Below, one piece after another: positions 1 to 8,789 of a DNA stretch of 20,100 nucleotides; the first letter of the stretch is position 1; each line of letters starts with the position of its first letter. The stretch comes from Candidatus Ratteibacteria bacterium (GTDB lineage Bacteria; CAIJMQ01): positions 1 to 20,100 of the forward strand of contig JAQURI010000008.1 in the NCBI GenBank assembly GCA_028715665.1. Direction: 5' to 3'. The notes under the pieces are model-generated. The model had not been told where the DNA came from. It saw only the letters and a program-made list of their open reading frames with translations, and searched no databases. The position numbers and the translations under genes are program-made.

Positions 1-2785
1 AATTAAAAATAAATTCCAGATCCCTGTCTGTTAGGATATCTTTTAATACGGGAGCCAATTTATCGGAAATTTCTTTTTGTTCTTCATGGCTGCGGGCGTA
101 TACTTTTTGAGTGTTGTCTATTGCAAAACGAACCGTTTCTTCAAGATTGCTTTCATTTATTTTCTCTATTTTTGAAAGAGCATAATGGCAAATCTCGCCC
201 CATCTCAAAATGTCTCTCTGTTCGTCCGATATAATAGGTTTTTCTTCTGGAGAAACGGTAATTTTATGTCGTTTAGTATTATGAAAATTAAATTTTTCGA
301 TTTTAGGAGAAATTTTTCTTGTCTTTTGAGGGGGTTTTGTTTGCGTTTGAATTTTCCCGGCGCTATAGATGTTGTTCTTAAATTGTATTTTTTCTGATTT
401 GCTTATAAACTCAAACCACGTTTTTGGCAATCGGTTGTTTTGATATCCTATTATCCATAGTCCTTCTTTGGCTCGGGTCATGGCTACGTATAGATTGTTT
501 AGCTCATCGTTATAGGAACGCCTTTTTTCGTCTTGAAAAATTTCTTTTTGGAATAATTTAAGAAGGGGGTCTTTTCTGTAGTAAATATTTTTTAGTGCAA
601 GTTCGCTGTCCGTTTCGAGATATTCGAAAACAAACTGGTCGTTTTCCGCCCCTTCCATATTCCATACGGTTTCGCTAAGCAATACGACGGGAAATTCCAA
701 TCCCTTGGCTTTATGGCAGGTGAGAATCTGCACTCCGTTGATTTCGTTTTCTGAAAATTCCAGTGTTTGACCGTGTTTTTGCAAATACTCAACGAACGAA
801 GAAAGAGAAGTCCCCGTTTCGGTTTCAAATTTGTAAGCGAGTTCCAATAGTGCAGAAAAAGTGCCGCTATATTTATAATTTTTCATGATGTTCAGCAGGG
901 AATATATAAAAGAAATTAATTCGTAAGGGCTTAAAAAATCACATATCTTAAGCAGTTCTTGCAATTTCTCGGTTATCTGCCGATGCATATATTTGGTTTT
1001 TAGGTTTTCGAAAAGCGTGCAATCTTTTTTTGTTTTCAAAGTTTCCAGCGTTTTTTCTCCTATTGAAAAAAGCGGCGACAGAAGCGCCAAAGAAAGATAA
1101 AAATCCTCGCAAGGATTTGTTAGCCATCTTAAAAGATTAATTATGTCGCGAACTCCTTCCTGGTAAAGGAGCGGCGATTTGGATTCGCTTTGTGTCGGTA
1201 TACCCGCTTCCTCCAAGCTCTCGGACAATTTAATACCCGTTTGGTTTTTGCGGACCAGGAGCGCTATATCGTTATAATGATACCCATTTTTTATTAAAGT
1301 TTTGATTGCTTGCACTGCTTTTTCTCGGACTATTCGTGTGCCTTCTTTTTGTCCGTGCTCTCCCATGTTTTCCACGACAACCCAACCGCCCTGTTTTTGC
1401 ATGGATTGCATCGGTTTATGTCCTTCTGCGGAAGAAAAGATATCGTTAATAAAATTTACTATTTCTTCTTTGCTACGGTAGTTTTTAGTAAGATATTCGG
1501 TCCGTATTTTGCCGGGGAATTTATTTTTGATGTGGTTGAATAACCGGCTTTCCCCGCCCCTAAAGCGATAAATAGCTTGGTTGGGATCGCCTACGTAGAA
1601 AAAACTGTGATTTTGTCCGGCTGTGACTTCTTCCGCAATCGGCTCCAGTATTTTCCATTGAATTATTGAAGTATCTTGAAATTCGTCTATCAAGAGATGT
1701 TCTATCTGGCTTGAGGATTTAAAATACAGATATTCTTTTATTTGGCTGTCAGACAGGGCTTTTAACGCGTAATTTTCAAGGTCGGTAAAAGTAACCACGT
1801 TCGAGTCTTTTTTTATGTCTTGGAATTTGTCATATATGGCAAAAAAAAGTTTAAGATTATAAAAAAGGAGCCTTCGATTGTTTGAAAGAGCAAATTCTTT
1901 TGCCTGTCGGTTTATAGACGAAATTAAATTTTTGAATGCTTGGCCTGTATCGGGATTTTCTTCTAGTTTTTTAAAATATTTTTTTTCGAATAGCTCCATT
2001 ATCTCTTCTATCAGTTTTTCTTCTTCTGTATCTTCTAAAAGCCGTGCTAAAGTTCCTATTTTTCTCTCTAAATTTTTATTGTTGTAAAAGTTGTCATTTT
2101 TAAGAAGCGCGATGATTTTAAAACAATCTCGTTTTAAACGGGAAACATCTGGGGCAAATTGCTCTTCGCTTTTCTCTAAATTTTCAAAGATTTCTCTTAT
2201 TTCGAGCATTCTGGGCAGTAGTGATAAGAACATATCTTTTATGGTTTTTTTAGTATTGCGATATTTATTGCTTAGGACTTTGTTTATCAGCATTTTATCC
2301 CTGGGATTATTTACGGCATCTTGCAGGAATTCGTCTATAACTTTGCCGATTAGGATATTTTCTTCGGGTGCTTCTATTATTGTGAAATCCGGCAGAACGT
2401 TCGTTTGAAAAGGTATTGTTTTTAATATGCTGTTCAGAAAAGAATGAATTGTCGAAACGTTGAAGTCGGAAAAATCCGAAAGTAGCCCGTGTTTTAACTT
2501 GTGGGCTTTTTGAGTTATATCTTTAAAACGGGGACTAAACAATTGCGCGATTTCTTCTTCTTGCGGAAATTTTTCGGGATTGGACAAGATGTTTAAATAG
2601 TGGACTATTCTCTCCTGCATTTCTCCGGACGCTTTATTCGTAAATGTCAGCGCGTATATGGAGGAAATATTTTCATATTTCACATACAGATCCAGAAAAC
2701 GCAAAGACAGCGCGCGTGTTTTTCCGGTTCCAGCAGATGCGGACAGGGCTAAATTTGTGTTTGAGTCGAATAGAATCTTGTCCAT
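1..2785 (-). CDS. UvrD/AddA-type ATP-dependent helicase-nuclease (3' end beyond the window)
   Basis: Superfamily 1 DNA helicase of the AddA/RecB kind, acting in double-strand-break end processing. The frame is open from an ATG at 2785 to base 1 (928 codons) with no stop, so the C-terminus is missing. Visible motifs: Walker A ASAGTGKT (residues 16-23), motif Ia LTFTNKA, TIHSF (motif Ib), Walker B DEFQDTS (367-373), motif III GDPNQAIYRFRGGE (from 399), motif V CHKAKGLEF (from 690) and motif VI VAMTRAKEGL (from 767). All were checked to lie in one frame. GEICHYAL (from 863) resembles the GxxxHxxL element that opens the RecB-type PD-(D/E)xK nuclease domain; the catalytic Asp/Glu/Lys would lie off the window. 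No AddB or RecC partner is seen here. The start follows hairpin repeat 2790-2880 by 4 nt and has no visible Shine-Dalgarno (SD) sequence. Helicase identity is firm; AddA versus another UvrD-nuclease is less so. Confidence 0.9.
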   Translation of the reverse strand, partial: MDKILFDSNTNLALSASAGTGKTRALSLRFLDLYVKYENISSIYALTFTNKASGEMQERIVHYLNILSNPEKFPQEEEIAQLFSPRFKDITQKAHKLKHGLLSDFSDFNVSTIHSFLNSILKTIPFQTNVLPDFTIIEAPEENILIGKVIDEFLQDAVNNPRDKMLINKVLSNKYRNTKKTIKDMFLSLLPRMLEIREIFENLEKSEEQFAPDVSRLKRDCFKIIALLKNDNFYNNKNLERKIGTLARLLEDTEEEKLIEEIMELFEKKYFKKLEENPDTGQAFKNLISSINRQAKEFALSNNRRLLFYNLKLFFAIYDKFQDIKKDSNVVTFTDLENYALKALSDSQIKEYLYFKSSSQIEHLLIDEFQDTSIIQWKILEPIAEEVTAGQNHSFFYVGDPNQAIYRFRGGESRLFNHIKNKFPGKIRTEYLTKNYRSKEEIVNFINDIFSSAEGHKPMQSMQKQGGWVVVENMGEHGQKEGTRIVREKAVQAIKTLIKNGYHYNDIALLVRKNQTGIKLSESLEEAGIPTQSESKSPLLYQEGVRDIINLLRWLTNPCEDFYLSLALLSPLFSIGEKTLETLKTKKDCTLFENLKTKYMHRQITEKLQELLKICDFLSPYELISFIYSLLNIMKNYKYSGTFSALLELAYKFETETGTSLSSFVEYLQKHGQTLEFSENEINGVQILTCHKAKGLEFPVVLLSETVWNMEGAENDQFVFEYLETDSELALKNIYYRKDPLLKLFQKEIFQDEKRRSYNDELNNLYVAMTRAKEGLWIIGYQNNRLPKTWFEFISKSEKIQFKNNIYSAGKIQTQTKPPQKTRKISPKIEKFNFHNTKRHKITVSPEEKPIISDEQRDILRWGEICHYALSKIEKINESNLEETVRFAIDNTQKVYARSHEEQKEISDKLAPVLKDILTDRDLEFIFN

Positions 2786-2789
2786 GTTT

Positions 2790-2880
2790 AGTCAGAAGTC
2801 AGAGAACAGAACACAGAAGTTAGATGGTAGAATTTTTTGTTTTCTGTTATCTGTCTACTGTTATCTGTCTTCTGTCTTAT
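2790..2880. repeat. Heptad-repeat hairpin 1 (CAGA/TCTG class)
   Basis: The whole spacer between the mutase stop and the helicase start is a long imperfect palindrome made of 7-nt units. The left arm (2790-2831) has six units ending in AGA, mostly NNNCAGA. The right arm (2840-2880) has about five TCTG-led units. Arms pair through the shared unit core across an 8-nt T-rich loop. The right arm reaches into the mutase stop codon. Confidence 0.85.
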
Positions 2881-4238
2881 TATATTTCAGCGGTAATAAA
2901 AGGGTATTCTTCAAGTTTTTTCTTTATTTCGTTTTTTATATCTTGAAGACTTCTTTCGGTCTGTGCTTCGAATCTTAATACCAGTATGGGCTGAGTGTTG
3001 GAAGCTCTGATAAGTCCCCATCCGTTTTTGAAAAGGATCCTGACTCCGTCTATGTCTATTGTCTTATATTTTTTTTGGAAATATTTTTTTAGTTGTTCTA
3101 CGACCTTGAACTTCTCTTGTTCCGGACAATCGATTCTTATTTCAGGTGTGGAATAATAGTTCGGGATTTTGTCCACCAGTTGAGAGAGTTTTTCTTTTGT
3201 TTTGGAAAGTATTTCAAGGAGCCGCAGAGAAGCAAAAAATGCGTCGTCGAATCCCAGATAGTTGTCTTTAAAAAACATATGACCGCTCATCTCGCCGGCA
3301 AGTAAAGCGCCTTCTTCTTTCATCTTTTCTTTTATGAGCGAATGACCCGTTTTCCACATTATAGCTTTACCGCCGTATTTTTCTATATACTCCACGGTTG
3401 CCTGCGAGCATTTTACGTCCATAATCACTTTTGCATGCGGATGCTGAGAAAGCACTTCTTTTGCGTAAAGGCACAAGAGTTTATCACCCCAAACGATTCT
3501 TCCTTTATCGTCTATTGCTCCTATACGGTCTGCATCGCCGTCGTATCCTATGCCTACATCCGCATTTGACTGTCTGACTTTGTCAATTAAATCCTGCATG
3601 TTTTTATAAACGGTCGGGTCGGGCAAATGGTTGGGGAAATTTCCGTCAGGCTCTATGTAAAGATAAGAAGGTTTAATGTTCAATTTTTCCATTAATTCGG
3701 GGACCAGAAATCCGGATGTCCCGTTGCCTGCGTCTATTATAATTTTTAAATCGGGATTAACCTTGACTCTTTTTGCAATGAAATCGATATAATCGTTTTT
3801 TGGATCTTTCTTTGTGAGGCTCCCTTTCCCTTTTTCGAATTTTTTTGACTCTATTATGCCCCTTAAGTTTTGTATTTCTTTGCCGTAAATGGAACTTAGG
3901 CCCTTGCAAATCTTGATTCCGTTGTATTCGGGCGGGTTGTGGCTTCCGGTAATCATCACCCCGCCTGTTTGAGAGTATAATTGTATGGAAAAGTAGAGGA
4001 CAGGCGTCGGCAATGTCCCTATGTCTATTACATCGCAACCTGCAGATAAAAGCCCTTCTATGAGCGCATTTGCTAGCGAGGGAGAACTTTTGCGGTTATC
4101 TTTGCCTACTACTATTTTATTGCCGGATTTTTTTAAGTATGTGCCGATGGCTTGCCCGATTTGCCTTGCTACTTCTTCGGTCAGGTCTTTTTCTACAAGC
4201 CCCCTTATATCATACTCGCGGAAAATATGCGGTTCCAT
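2880..4238 (-). CDS. Phosphomannomutase/phosphoglucomutase
   Basis: Alpha-D-phosphohexomutase interconverting hexose 1- and 6-phosphates (mannose and/or glucose) for sugar-nucleotide supply. Counting from the ATG at 4238 (452 aa), all four active-site loops are intact: the phosphoserine loop TGSHNPPEYNG with Ser99, the metal loop DGDADR (233-238), the sugar-specificity loop GEMSGH (315-320) and the phosphate-binding loop RASNTQP (411-417). GEMSGH is the form typical of the dual-specificity PMM/PGM (ManB/AlgC) group. An in-frame TTG at 4250 would add four residues, but MEPHIFREYDIRG from the ATG matches the family N-terminus and has GGG-rich sequence a few bases upstream, so I prefer the ATG. 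It lies downstream of fabH in the leftward gene string, between two heptad hairpins. Sugar preference cannot be decided from sequence. Confidence 0.93.
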   Translation of the reverse strand: MEPHIFREYDIRGLVEKDLTEEVARQIGQAIGTYLKKSGNKIVVGKDNRKSSPSLANALIEGLLSAGCDVIDIGTLPTPVLYFSIQLYSQTGGVMITGSHNPPEYNGIKICKGLSSIYGKEIQNLRGIIESKKFEKGKGSLTKKDPKNDYIDFIAKRVKVNPDLKIIIDAGNGTSGFLVPELMEKLNIKPSYLYIEPDGNFPNHLPDPTVYKNMQDLIDKVRQSNADVGIGYDGDADRIGAIDDKGRIVWGDKLLCLYAKEVLSQHPHAKVIMDVKCSQATVEYIEKYGGKAIMWKTGHSLIKEKMKEEGALLAGEMSGHMFFKDNYLGFDDAFFASLRLLEILSKTKEKLSQLVDKIPNYYSTPEIRIDCPEQEKFKVVEQLKKYFQKKYKTIDIDGVRILFKNGWGLIRASNTQPILVLRFEAQTERSLQDIKNEIKKKLEEYPFITAEI

Positions 4239-4253
4239 ATGCTTACCCAATCA

Positions 4254-4342
4254 AAAGTAGCGAGTAGCAAGAACAGAGTAGAGAGAATATATAGTTAGGA
4301 TTTTATTCTCGCTACTTGCTACTCTCTACTCGTTACTTTTTT
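4254..4342. repeat. Heptad-repeat hairpin 2 (AGTAGCG class)
   Basis: Palindromic array of 7-nt units filling the fabH-mutase spacer. The left arm (4256-4288) reads as tandem AGTAGCG-like units; the right arm (4305-4340) is their reverse complement (CGCTACT-like). The loop is about 16 nt. It starts about 6 nt beyond the fabH stop. The same unit recurs in the hairpin after tRNA-Lys (10343-10423). Confidence 0.85.
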
Positions 4343-4348
4343 AATATA

Positions 4349-5335
4349 TTACCATCTTAAAAGAATTGCTCCCCATGTGAGCCCGCCGCCGAAAGCGTCA
4401 AGCAGAATGAGGTCGCCTTTCTTAATTCTTCCCGCTTGTAACGCTTCGTCCAAAGCTACCGGTATGGTAGCGGCTGAAGTATTGCCGTATTTATTCACGT
4501 TCACAAACACCTTCTCTGAAGGAATGCCGATTCTTGTCGCGGTCGCGTTTATTATCCTAAGGTTCGCCTGATGGGGAATAAACAAATCTATATCTTCAGG
4601 TTTTACTTTCGCTTTTTTCATTACATCTTTTGCGGAATCCACCAATGATTTCACCGCTATTTTAAACAATTCGTTCCCCTGCATTTTCAAATAATGCATT
4701 CTGTTTTTTACAGTTTCTTCCGTCGCAGGGTTGCGGGAACCGCCTCCCGGTAGATAAAGAAGTTTTCCCGCCGAACCTATTGCCCCCAAAGAACTTGCTA
4801 AAATCCCCTCTTTTTCACTGTCGCTTGCGGTTATTACAAGTGCTGCCGCGCCGTCGCCCAACAAGACACAGCTTGACCTGTCTTCCCAATCGGTTATTTT
4901 TGATAGTGTTTCCGAGGCTATCAAAAGAATATTTTTATATTGTCCCTGGCGGATCAATGAGTCACAAAGCACCAAACCATATAAAAACCCTGAACAAGCG
5001 GCTGAAATGTCCAAGGCTGCGGCATTGGATGCTCCCAGTTTATCTTGAATTGTGCACGCAGTCGAAGGAAAAAACATGTCGGGCGTAATGGTCGCGACCA
5101 ATATCAAGTCCAATTCTTTTGGGTCTAAAGAAGCGTTTTTAAGCGCTTTTTTTGCGGCTTCCAGTCCCAAATCGGAACTTGCCTGGTCTTTTCTTGCGAT
5201 TCTTCTTTCTTTAATTCCTGTTCTTTCTGTTATCCATTCATCGGTAGTATCTACCATTTTTTCCATATCCGCATTTGTAAGAACCTTTTCAGGTAAATAT
5301 GAGCCTATACCTATAATTTTAATATTTTTTGCCAT
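4349..5335 (-). CDS. fabH: 3-oxoacyl-[ACP] synthase III
   Basis: KAS III starts fatty-acid elongation by condensing an acyl-CoA primer (classically acetyl-CoA) with malonyl-ACP in the cytoplasm. At 328 aa it has the normal family length, and the Cys-His-Asn triad is complete: Cys114 in DISAACSGFLYG, His255 in IPHQANLR, Asn285 in NKYGNTSAAT. The N-terminus GIGSYLPEKVLTN and the C-terminal glycine-rich GGGLTWGA are typical. The ATG overlaps the plsX stop by one base (TAATG), indicating translational coupling; plsX-fabH is a conserved bacterial pair. The gene ends just before a heptad hairpin. Confidence 0.97.
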   Translation of the reverse strand: MAKNIKIIGIGSYLPEKVLTNADMEKMVDTTDEWITERTGIKERRIARKDQASSDLGLEAAKKALKNASLDPKELDLILVATITPDMFFPSTACTIQDKLGASNAAALDISAACSGFLYGLVLCDSLIRQGQYKNILLIASETLSKITDWEDRSSCVLLGDGAAALVITASDSEKEGILASSLGAIGSAGKLLYLPGGGSRNPATEETVKNRMHYLKMQGNELFKIAVKSLVDSAKDVMKKAKVKPEDIDLFIPHQANLRIINATATRIGIPSEKVFVNVNKYGNTSAATIPVALDEALQAGRIKKGDLILLDAFGGGLTWGAILLRW

Positions 5336-6339
5336 TATACTTGTGTCCTTTCTGTAACATGATTGGATTCAAAATATTTCTGTATTTCCTTATTCACGCC
5401 CGTTTTTACTTCTTTTTCAGCCACAAGAATGCTGTTTTTTATGGCATTAGACGAAGATGCGCCATGCGCTTTTATGCAATAGCCTCCTGTCCCCAATAAA
5501 GGGACTCCGCCATAAGAAGCATAATCGAGTTTGTTCTTGAATGCTTTATACGCATCTTTTACCAGGAATGCGCCGAACTTAGAAGATATTCTTTTATCTA
5601 TTTCTTGTTTAAGCAATACCTGTAATGTCTCGGTAAAACCCTCGATGGATTTTAGAAGTATGTTGCCGACAAAACCATCGCATACTATTACGTCTATATC
5701 ACCCGAAAAAATATCTCTTCCTTCGATATTCCCTATGAAATTAAGATTACTTGCCTTTATTATTTCATATGCTTTTTTAACTATATAGTTGCCTTTGGAA
5801 CTTTCTTCTCCGATATTAATCAATCCTACGGTTGGATTTTCTTTTTCCATAATCTTTTTTGAATAAATGCTCCCCATTATTGCGAATTGAAAAAGATTTT
5901 CAGCGGAAGAATCTACGGTTGCGCCGACATCCAAAAGCAGTGATACGCCTTTGGTGGTGGGCAAAGGGCTGGCTAAAGCTGCACGGTCTATCCCGGGTAT
6001 AAGTTTTAAGTTAATAGTCGCCGCCGCAACATACGCTCCCGTGTTTCCTGCGGTAACTACCGCGTCCACTTCCCCATCTTTCAACAGGTCGATTGCTTTG
6101 ACTATGGAAGAGTCTTTTTTCTTTCTTATGGCGAATGAAGGAGATTCATCCATCTCGACGACTTCGGAAGCTTGGTAAATAGGGATTTTGGAAGAGGCTT
6201 TTTTAAGAAAAGGGCTTATTTTTTCTTTGTCGCCTACAAGAACAATTTCTTCTTTTATTTCTTTCAGAGCAGACAAAACTCCGTCTATTATCGCTTGCGG
6301 AGCATTGTCTCCTCCCATTGCATCGACTGCTATTTTCAA
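5335..6339 (-). CDS. plsX: Phosphate acyltransferase PlsX
   Basis: Peripheral-membrane enzyme converting acyl-ACP to acyl-phosphate, the donor for PlsY in phosphatidic acid synthesis. 334 aa, full length. Diagnostic stretches: N-terminal KIAVDAMGGDNAP, AVVTAGNTGAYVAAA, the IGEESSKGN region, and VVCDGFVGNILLKS-like and GGVPLLGTGG motifs near the C-terminus. The start codon is TTG, chosen because the first residues align with the invariant PlsX N-terminus and a GTGAGG ribosome-binding site lies 5-6 nt upstream. It sits between rpmF and fabH, the classic rpmF-plsX-fabH order that links ribosome and lipid synthesis. Confidence 0.97.
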   Translation of the reverse strand: MKIAVDAMGGDNAPQAIIDGVLSALKEIKEEIVLVGDKEKISPFLKKASSKIPIYQASEVVEMDESPSFAIRKKKDSSIVKAIDLLKDGEVDAVVTAGNTGAYVAAATINLKLIPGIDRAALASPLPTTKGVSLLLDVGATVDSSAENLFQFAIMGSIYSKKIMEKENPTVGLINIGEESSKGNYIVKKAYEIIKASNLNFIGNIEGRDIFSGDIDVIVCDGFVGNILLKSIEGFTETLQVLLKQEIDKRISSKFGAFLVKDAYKAFKNKLDYASYGGVPLLGTGGYCIKAHGASSSNAIKNSILVAEKEVKTGVNKEIQKYFESNHVTERTQV

Positions 6340-6361
6340 TTTATCCTCACTTTGTTCGGAT

Positions 6362-6438
6362 AAACAGAAATCAGAGGTCAGACATCAGAAAACAGAAAAA
6401 ATCATTAATTCTGTCCTCTGTCCTCTGTCATCTGTTAT
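6362..6438. repeat. Heptad-repeat hairpin 3 (CAGA/TCTG class)
   Basis: Five left units (6362-6396) ending in CAGA, a 14-nt loop (two unit lengths), then four right units beginning CTGT (6411-6438). It starts 2 nt after the rpmF stop codon on the leftward transcript and ends 22 nt before the plsX TTG. Same class as the hairpins at 2790 and 10707. Confidence 0.85.
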
Positions 6439-6440
6439 TT

Positions 6441-6617
6441 TTAGGTTACTTCCATTACTTTTCTTTTGCCATAGTATCCGCAATTGGGGCATATATGATG
6501 AGGAAGTTTTAAGCGGTGACATTGGGAACATTCGACAAGGGTAGGCGCTTTCAGTTTCTTGATGGATTTTCTCATCCCTTGTTTCGATTTTGACACTTTT
6601 CTTTTTGGTACGGCCAT
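6441..6617 (-). CDS. rpmF: 50S ribosomal protein L32
   Basis: A 58-codon gene read directly from the sequence. The product starts MAVPKRKVSKSKQGMRKS, the conserved L32 N-terminus, followed by a four-cysteine zinc-ribbon: CSQC (30-33) and CPNC (43-46), then a GYYGKRKV tail. L32 is a small zinc-binding protein of the large ribosomal subunit. AAAGGAG lies 6-7 nt upstream of the ATG. The gene lies 40 bp after acdB and upstream of plsX-fabH, matching the widespread rpmF-plsX-fabH cluster. The upstream DUF177/YceD gene often found before rpmF is absent here. Confidence 0.95.
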   Translation of the reverse strand: MAVPKRKVSKSKQGMRKSIKKLKAPTLVECSQCHRLKLPHHICPNCGYYGKRKVMEVT

Positions 6618-6657
6618 ATTAACTCCTTTTTAATTTATCACGATATTTTAATTACAA

Positions 6658-7359
6658 TTACTCCAAAATAATTCTTGCATCTACTGCATATAGTTTTTTA
6701 GGATAAACACGAATCGGATTTATATCCAACTGTGCAATTTGGGGGAAATCAACTACGAGTTGCGAAATGCTAGCAAGAGTTTCACTTAACGAATCGAAGT
6801 CTATTGACTTTTCCCCCCTTACACCTTTAAGAATGGGAAGCCCTTTTATCTCATAAATCATCTCATAAGCTTCATCTTTATTTATGGGAGCAACTCTAAA
6901 AACTACATCCTTTAATATTTCTACGAAGATGCCCCCCAAACCGAACATCACGACTGGCCCGAATTGTGCGTCTTTGACTGAGCCGATTATTACTTCACGT
7001 CCGGGAGGGGCCATTTTCTGGACATAGATGCCCTCAATTTCAGCTTTAGGATTATAGGCACTCGCATTTTCCAGGATTTTATCAAAAGCTTTTGCGGCCT
7101 CTTCTTCATTTTTGACGCCTATTATTACACCGCCCGCATCGGACTTATGAATAATTTGATTCGAAACCACTTTTAAAACGACAGGAAAATCTATCTTCTC
7201 GGCAAGCTTTACTGCCTCTTCGCGAGTTTTGGCAAGATATGCGGGAGGAGTAGGGATATTATATGAGGATAATATTTCTTCGCAAATCGGTTCCGTAAGA
7301 AATTTCTCTTCGCGTTTTTTGAAATTTTCGATTTGAGTTAATATGTGCTCTCGTTTCAT
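6658..7359 (-). CDS. acdB: Acyl-CoA synthetase (ADP-forming), beta subunit
   Basis: ATP-grasp subunit of ADP-forming acetate/acyl-CoA ligase, which converts acyl-CoA, ADP and phosphate to acid, CoA and ATP. 233 aa, matching the stand-alone beta subunits known from archaea. Visible: ATP-grasp N-lobe FPVVLKVVSNQIIHKSDAGG (59-78, His71 conserved in the family), QKMAPPGREVIIGSVKDAQF, the glycine loop FGLGGIFVEILKDVVFR (139-155) and the C-terminal LDINPIRV. Its ATG overlaps the alpha-subunit stop as ATGA, so the two are translationally coupled and expected in equal amounts. Substrate (acetate, branched-chain or aryl acids) cannot be read from sequence. Confidence 0.93.
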   Translation of the reverse strand: MKREHILTQIENFKKREEKFLTEPICEEILSSYNIPTPPAYLAKTREEAVKLAEKIDFPVVLKVVSNQIIHKSDAGGVIIGVKNEEEAAKAFDKILENASAYNPKAEIEGIYVQKMAPPGREVIIGSVKDAQFGPVVMFGLGGIFVEILKDVVFRVAPINKDEAYEMIYEIKGLPILKGVRGEKSIDFDSLSETLASISQLVVDFPQIAQLDINPIRVYPKKLYAVDARIILE

Positions 7360-8789
7360 AATTTACCTTTTTTCTTTAGGTGGCTTCCGTATTCTATCAG
7401 GGACCACATTGCCTTTGCGGCTCTATCCACATCATTATAGTTAGGGATTCCGTGTTCCTCTAAGTATTTGACTCCGGGTTCGGTAAACGGTCCACCCATG
7501 AAAGCCCCAACAACCGGTTTTTTATATTTGTTTTGCAATTCAACCACAAGTTGGGCATCTTCTACGGTGTGAGTAGTCGTCTGCAAGGTTTGAATTACTA
7601 TTACTCCGTCATAGATATCGGAGCTTATCACCGCTTCCAAAGCAATCTTATATCTATCGGGGCCGGCATCTCCCACTATGTCTAAAGGATTTCCTCTGCT
7701 CCAAGCAGGATGCATTTTGCCGCTTTTATCTAATCTCTCTATTATTTCCTTAGAAGGAGGCGGTAATTCTATTCCCATTTCTTCGCAATAATCGGCAGTC
7801 ATTACACCGTTACCGCCGCCGTTTGTGACAATTGCTATCCGGTTTCCTTTAGCCGGCGGTTGAAAAGCCAATGCTTTAGCCATGTCAAACATCTGGGTTA
7901 AAGTTTCTGCCATAATCACGCCGGATTGCTTAAAAGCCCCCTTATAAATTTGATACGAACCGGCAAGCGAGCCCGTGTGAGAACCGGCGGCTTTAGTCCC
8001 TGCGGCTGTTTTACCTGCTTTTAAAGCAACAATCGGTTTGATAGGGGTTACTATTTTTGCTACTTCCAAAAAATATCTGCCGTCATTGAGTCCTTCGATA
8101 TAAAGGGCAATTGCTTTTGTGTGTTTGTCATTGGCTGCCCAAGCGATGAAATCGGGAGCGTCTAAATCGGATTTATTGCCGTAACTCACTACCGCGCTAA
8201 ATCCATACTTTTCTTTGACCGACCAGTCTACAACGCTGTCTACCAATGCGCCAGATTGACTTATAAAAGTGGTTTTTCCGGGTAAAGGGAGGAAAGGGCC
8301 GAAACTTGCGTTTAAATAGGCGGGAGTGTAAAAGGTGCCGAGACAATTGGGCCCGACTATCCTTATTCCGCTCTTCTTGGCTATACTTAGAAATTCATTT
8401 TGAAGCTTTTTCCCCTCCTCTCCTGCTTCACCGAAACCTGCCGTAATGACGGTTATTCCCTTGACTTTTTTTTCGGCGCATTCCCTGATTGCTTGAGGGA
8501 CAAATTTCGACGGGATACAGATTATAACCAAATCGACGTTTTTCGGAACTTCTTTTACGGAGGGATAACATTTTAGTCCTAAAATTTCTTTTGCTTGAGG
8601 ATTTATTGGGAATATATTGCCGGCGAATCCTTTAAGGTGGGGCAAGGAAAACGAGCCCCCCTCGACTAAATTTCTTACTACCTGATATCCGAGTTTTTCG
8701 GGATGGGGCGAGGCGCCGATTACCGCTACTCCATCCGGCTCAAAAAAACACTTAAGTTCTAAATGCTTCTTTTGTAAGTCGATTTGCAT
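7356..8789 (-). CDS. acdA: Acyl-CoA synthetase (ADP-forming), alpha subunit
   Basis: CoA-binding and succinyl-CoA-synthetase-like subunit partnering acdB. 477 aa. The N-terminal Rossmann CoA-binding domain has VAVIGASPHPEKLGYQV (21-37); VGPNCLGTF (145-153) and TFISQSGALVDS (174-185) mark the ligase domain; the phosphorylated histidine is expected at His271 in AAGSHTGSLAGS. NGGGNGVMTAD and HPAWSRGNPLDIVGDAG follow in the third domain. AAGGGA lies about 7 nt upstream of the ATG. In many bacteria alpha and beta are fused; here they are split, as in hyperthermophilic archaea. The likely role is substrate-level ATP formation during amino-acid or sugar fermentation, which fits with the peptidase encoded divergently. 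Confidence 0.94.
   Translation of the reverse strand: MQIDLQKKHLELKCFFEPDGVAVIGASPHPEKLGYQVVRNLVEGGSFSLPHLKGFAGNIFPINPQAKEILGLKCYPSVKEVPKNVDLVIICIPSKFVPQAIRECAEKKVKGITVITAGFGEAGEEGKKLQNEFLSIAKKSGIRIVGPNCLGTFYTPAYLNASFGPFLPLPGKTTFISQSGALVDSVVDWSVKEKYGFSAVVSYGNKSDLDAPDFIAWAANDKHTKAIALYIEGLNDGRYFLEVAKIVTPIKPIVALKAGKTAAGTKAAGSHTGSLAGSYQIYKGAFKQSGVIMAETLTQMFDMAKALAFQPPAKGNRIAIVTNGGGNGVMTADYCEEMGIELPPPSKEIIERLDKSGKMHPAWSRGNPLDIVGDAGPDRYKIALEAVISSDIYDGVIVIQTLQTTTHTVEDAQLVVELQNKYKKPVVGAFMGGPFTEPGVKYLEEHGIPNYNDVDRAAKAMWSLIEYGSHLKKKGKL

Noticed and set aside
185..2408. Several + strand frames of 60-105 codons
   Set aside because: All are shadows of the continuous helicase-nuclease gene on the - strand, whose motifs are in one frame throughout.
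4239..4250. TTG at 4250 as start of the phosphohexomutase
   Set aside because: It adds only four non-conserved residues and has no SD; the ATG at 4238 matches the family N-terminus.
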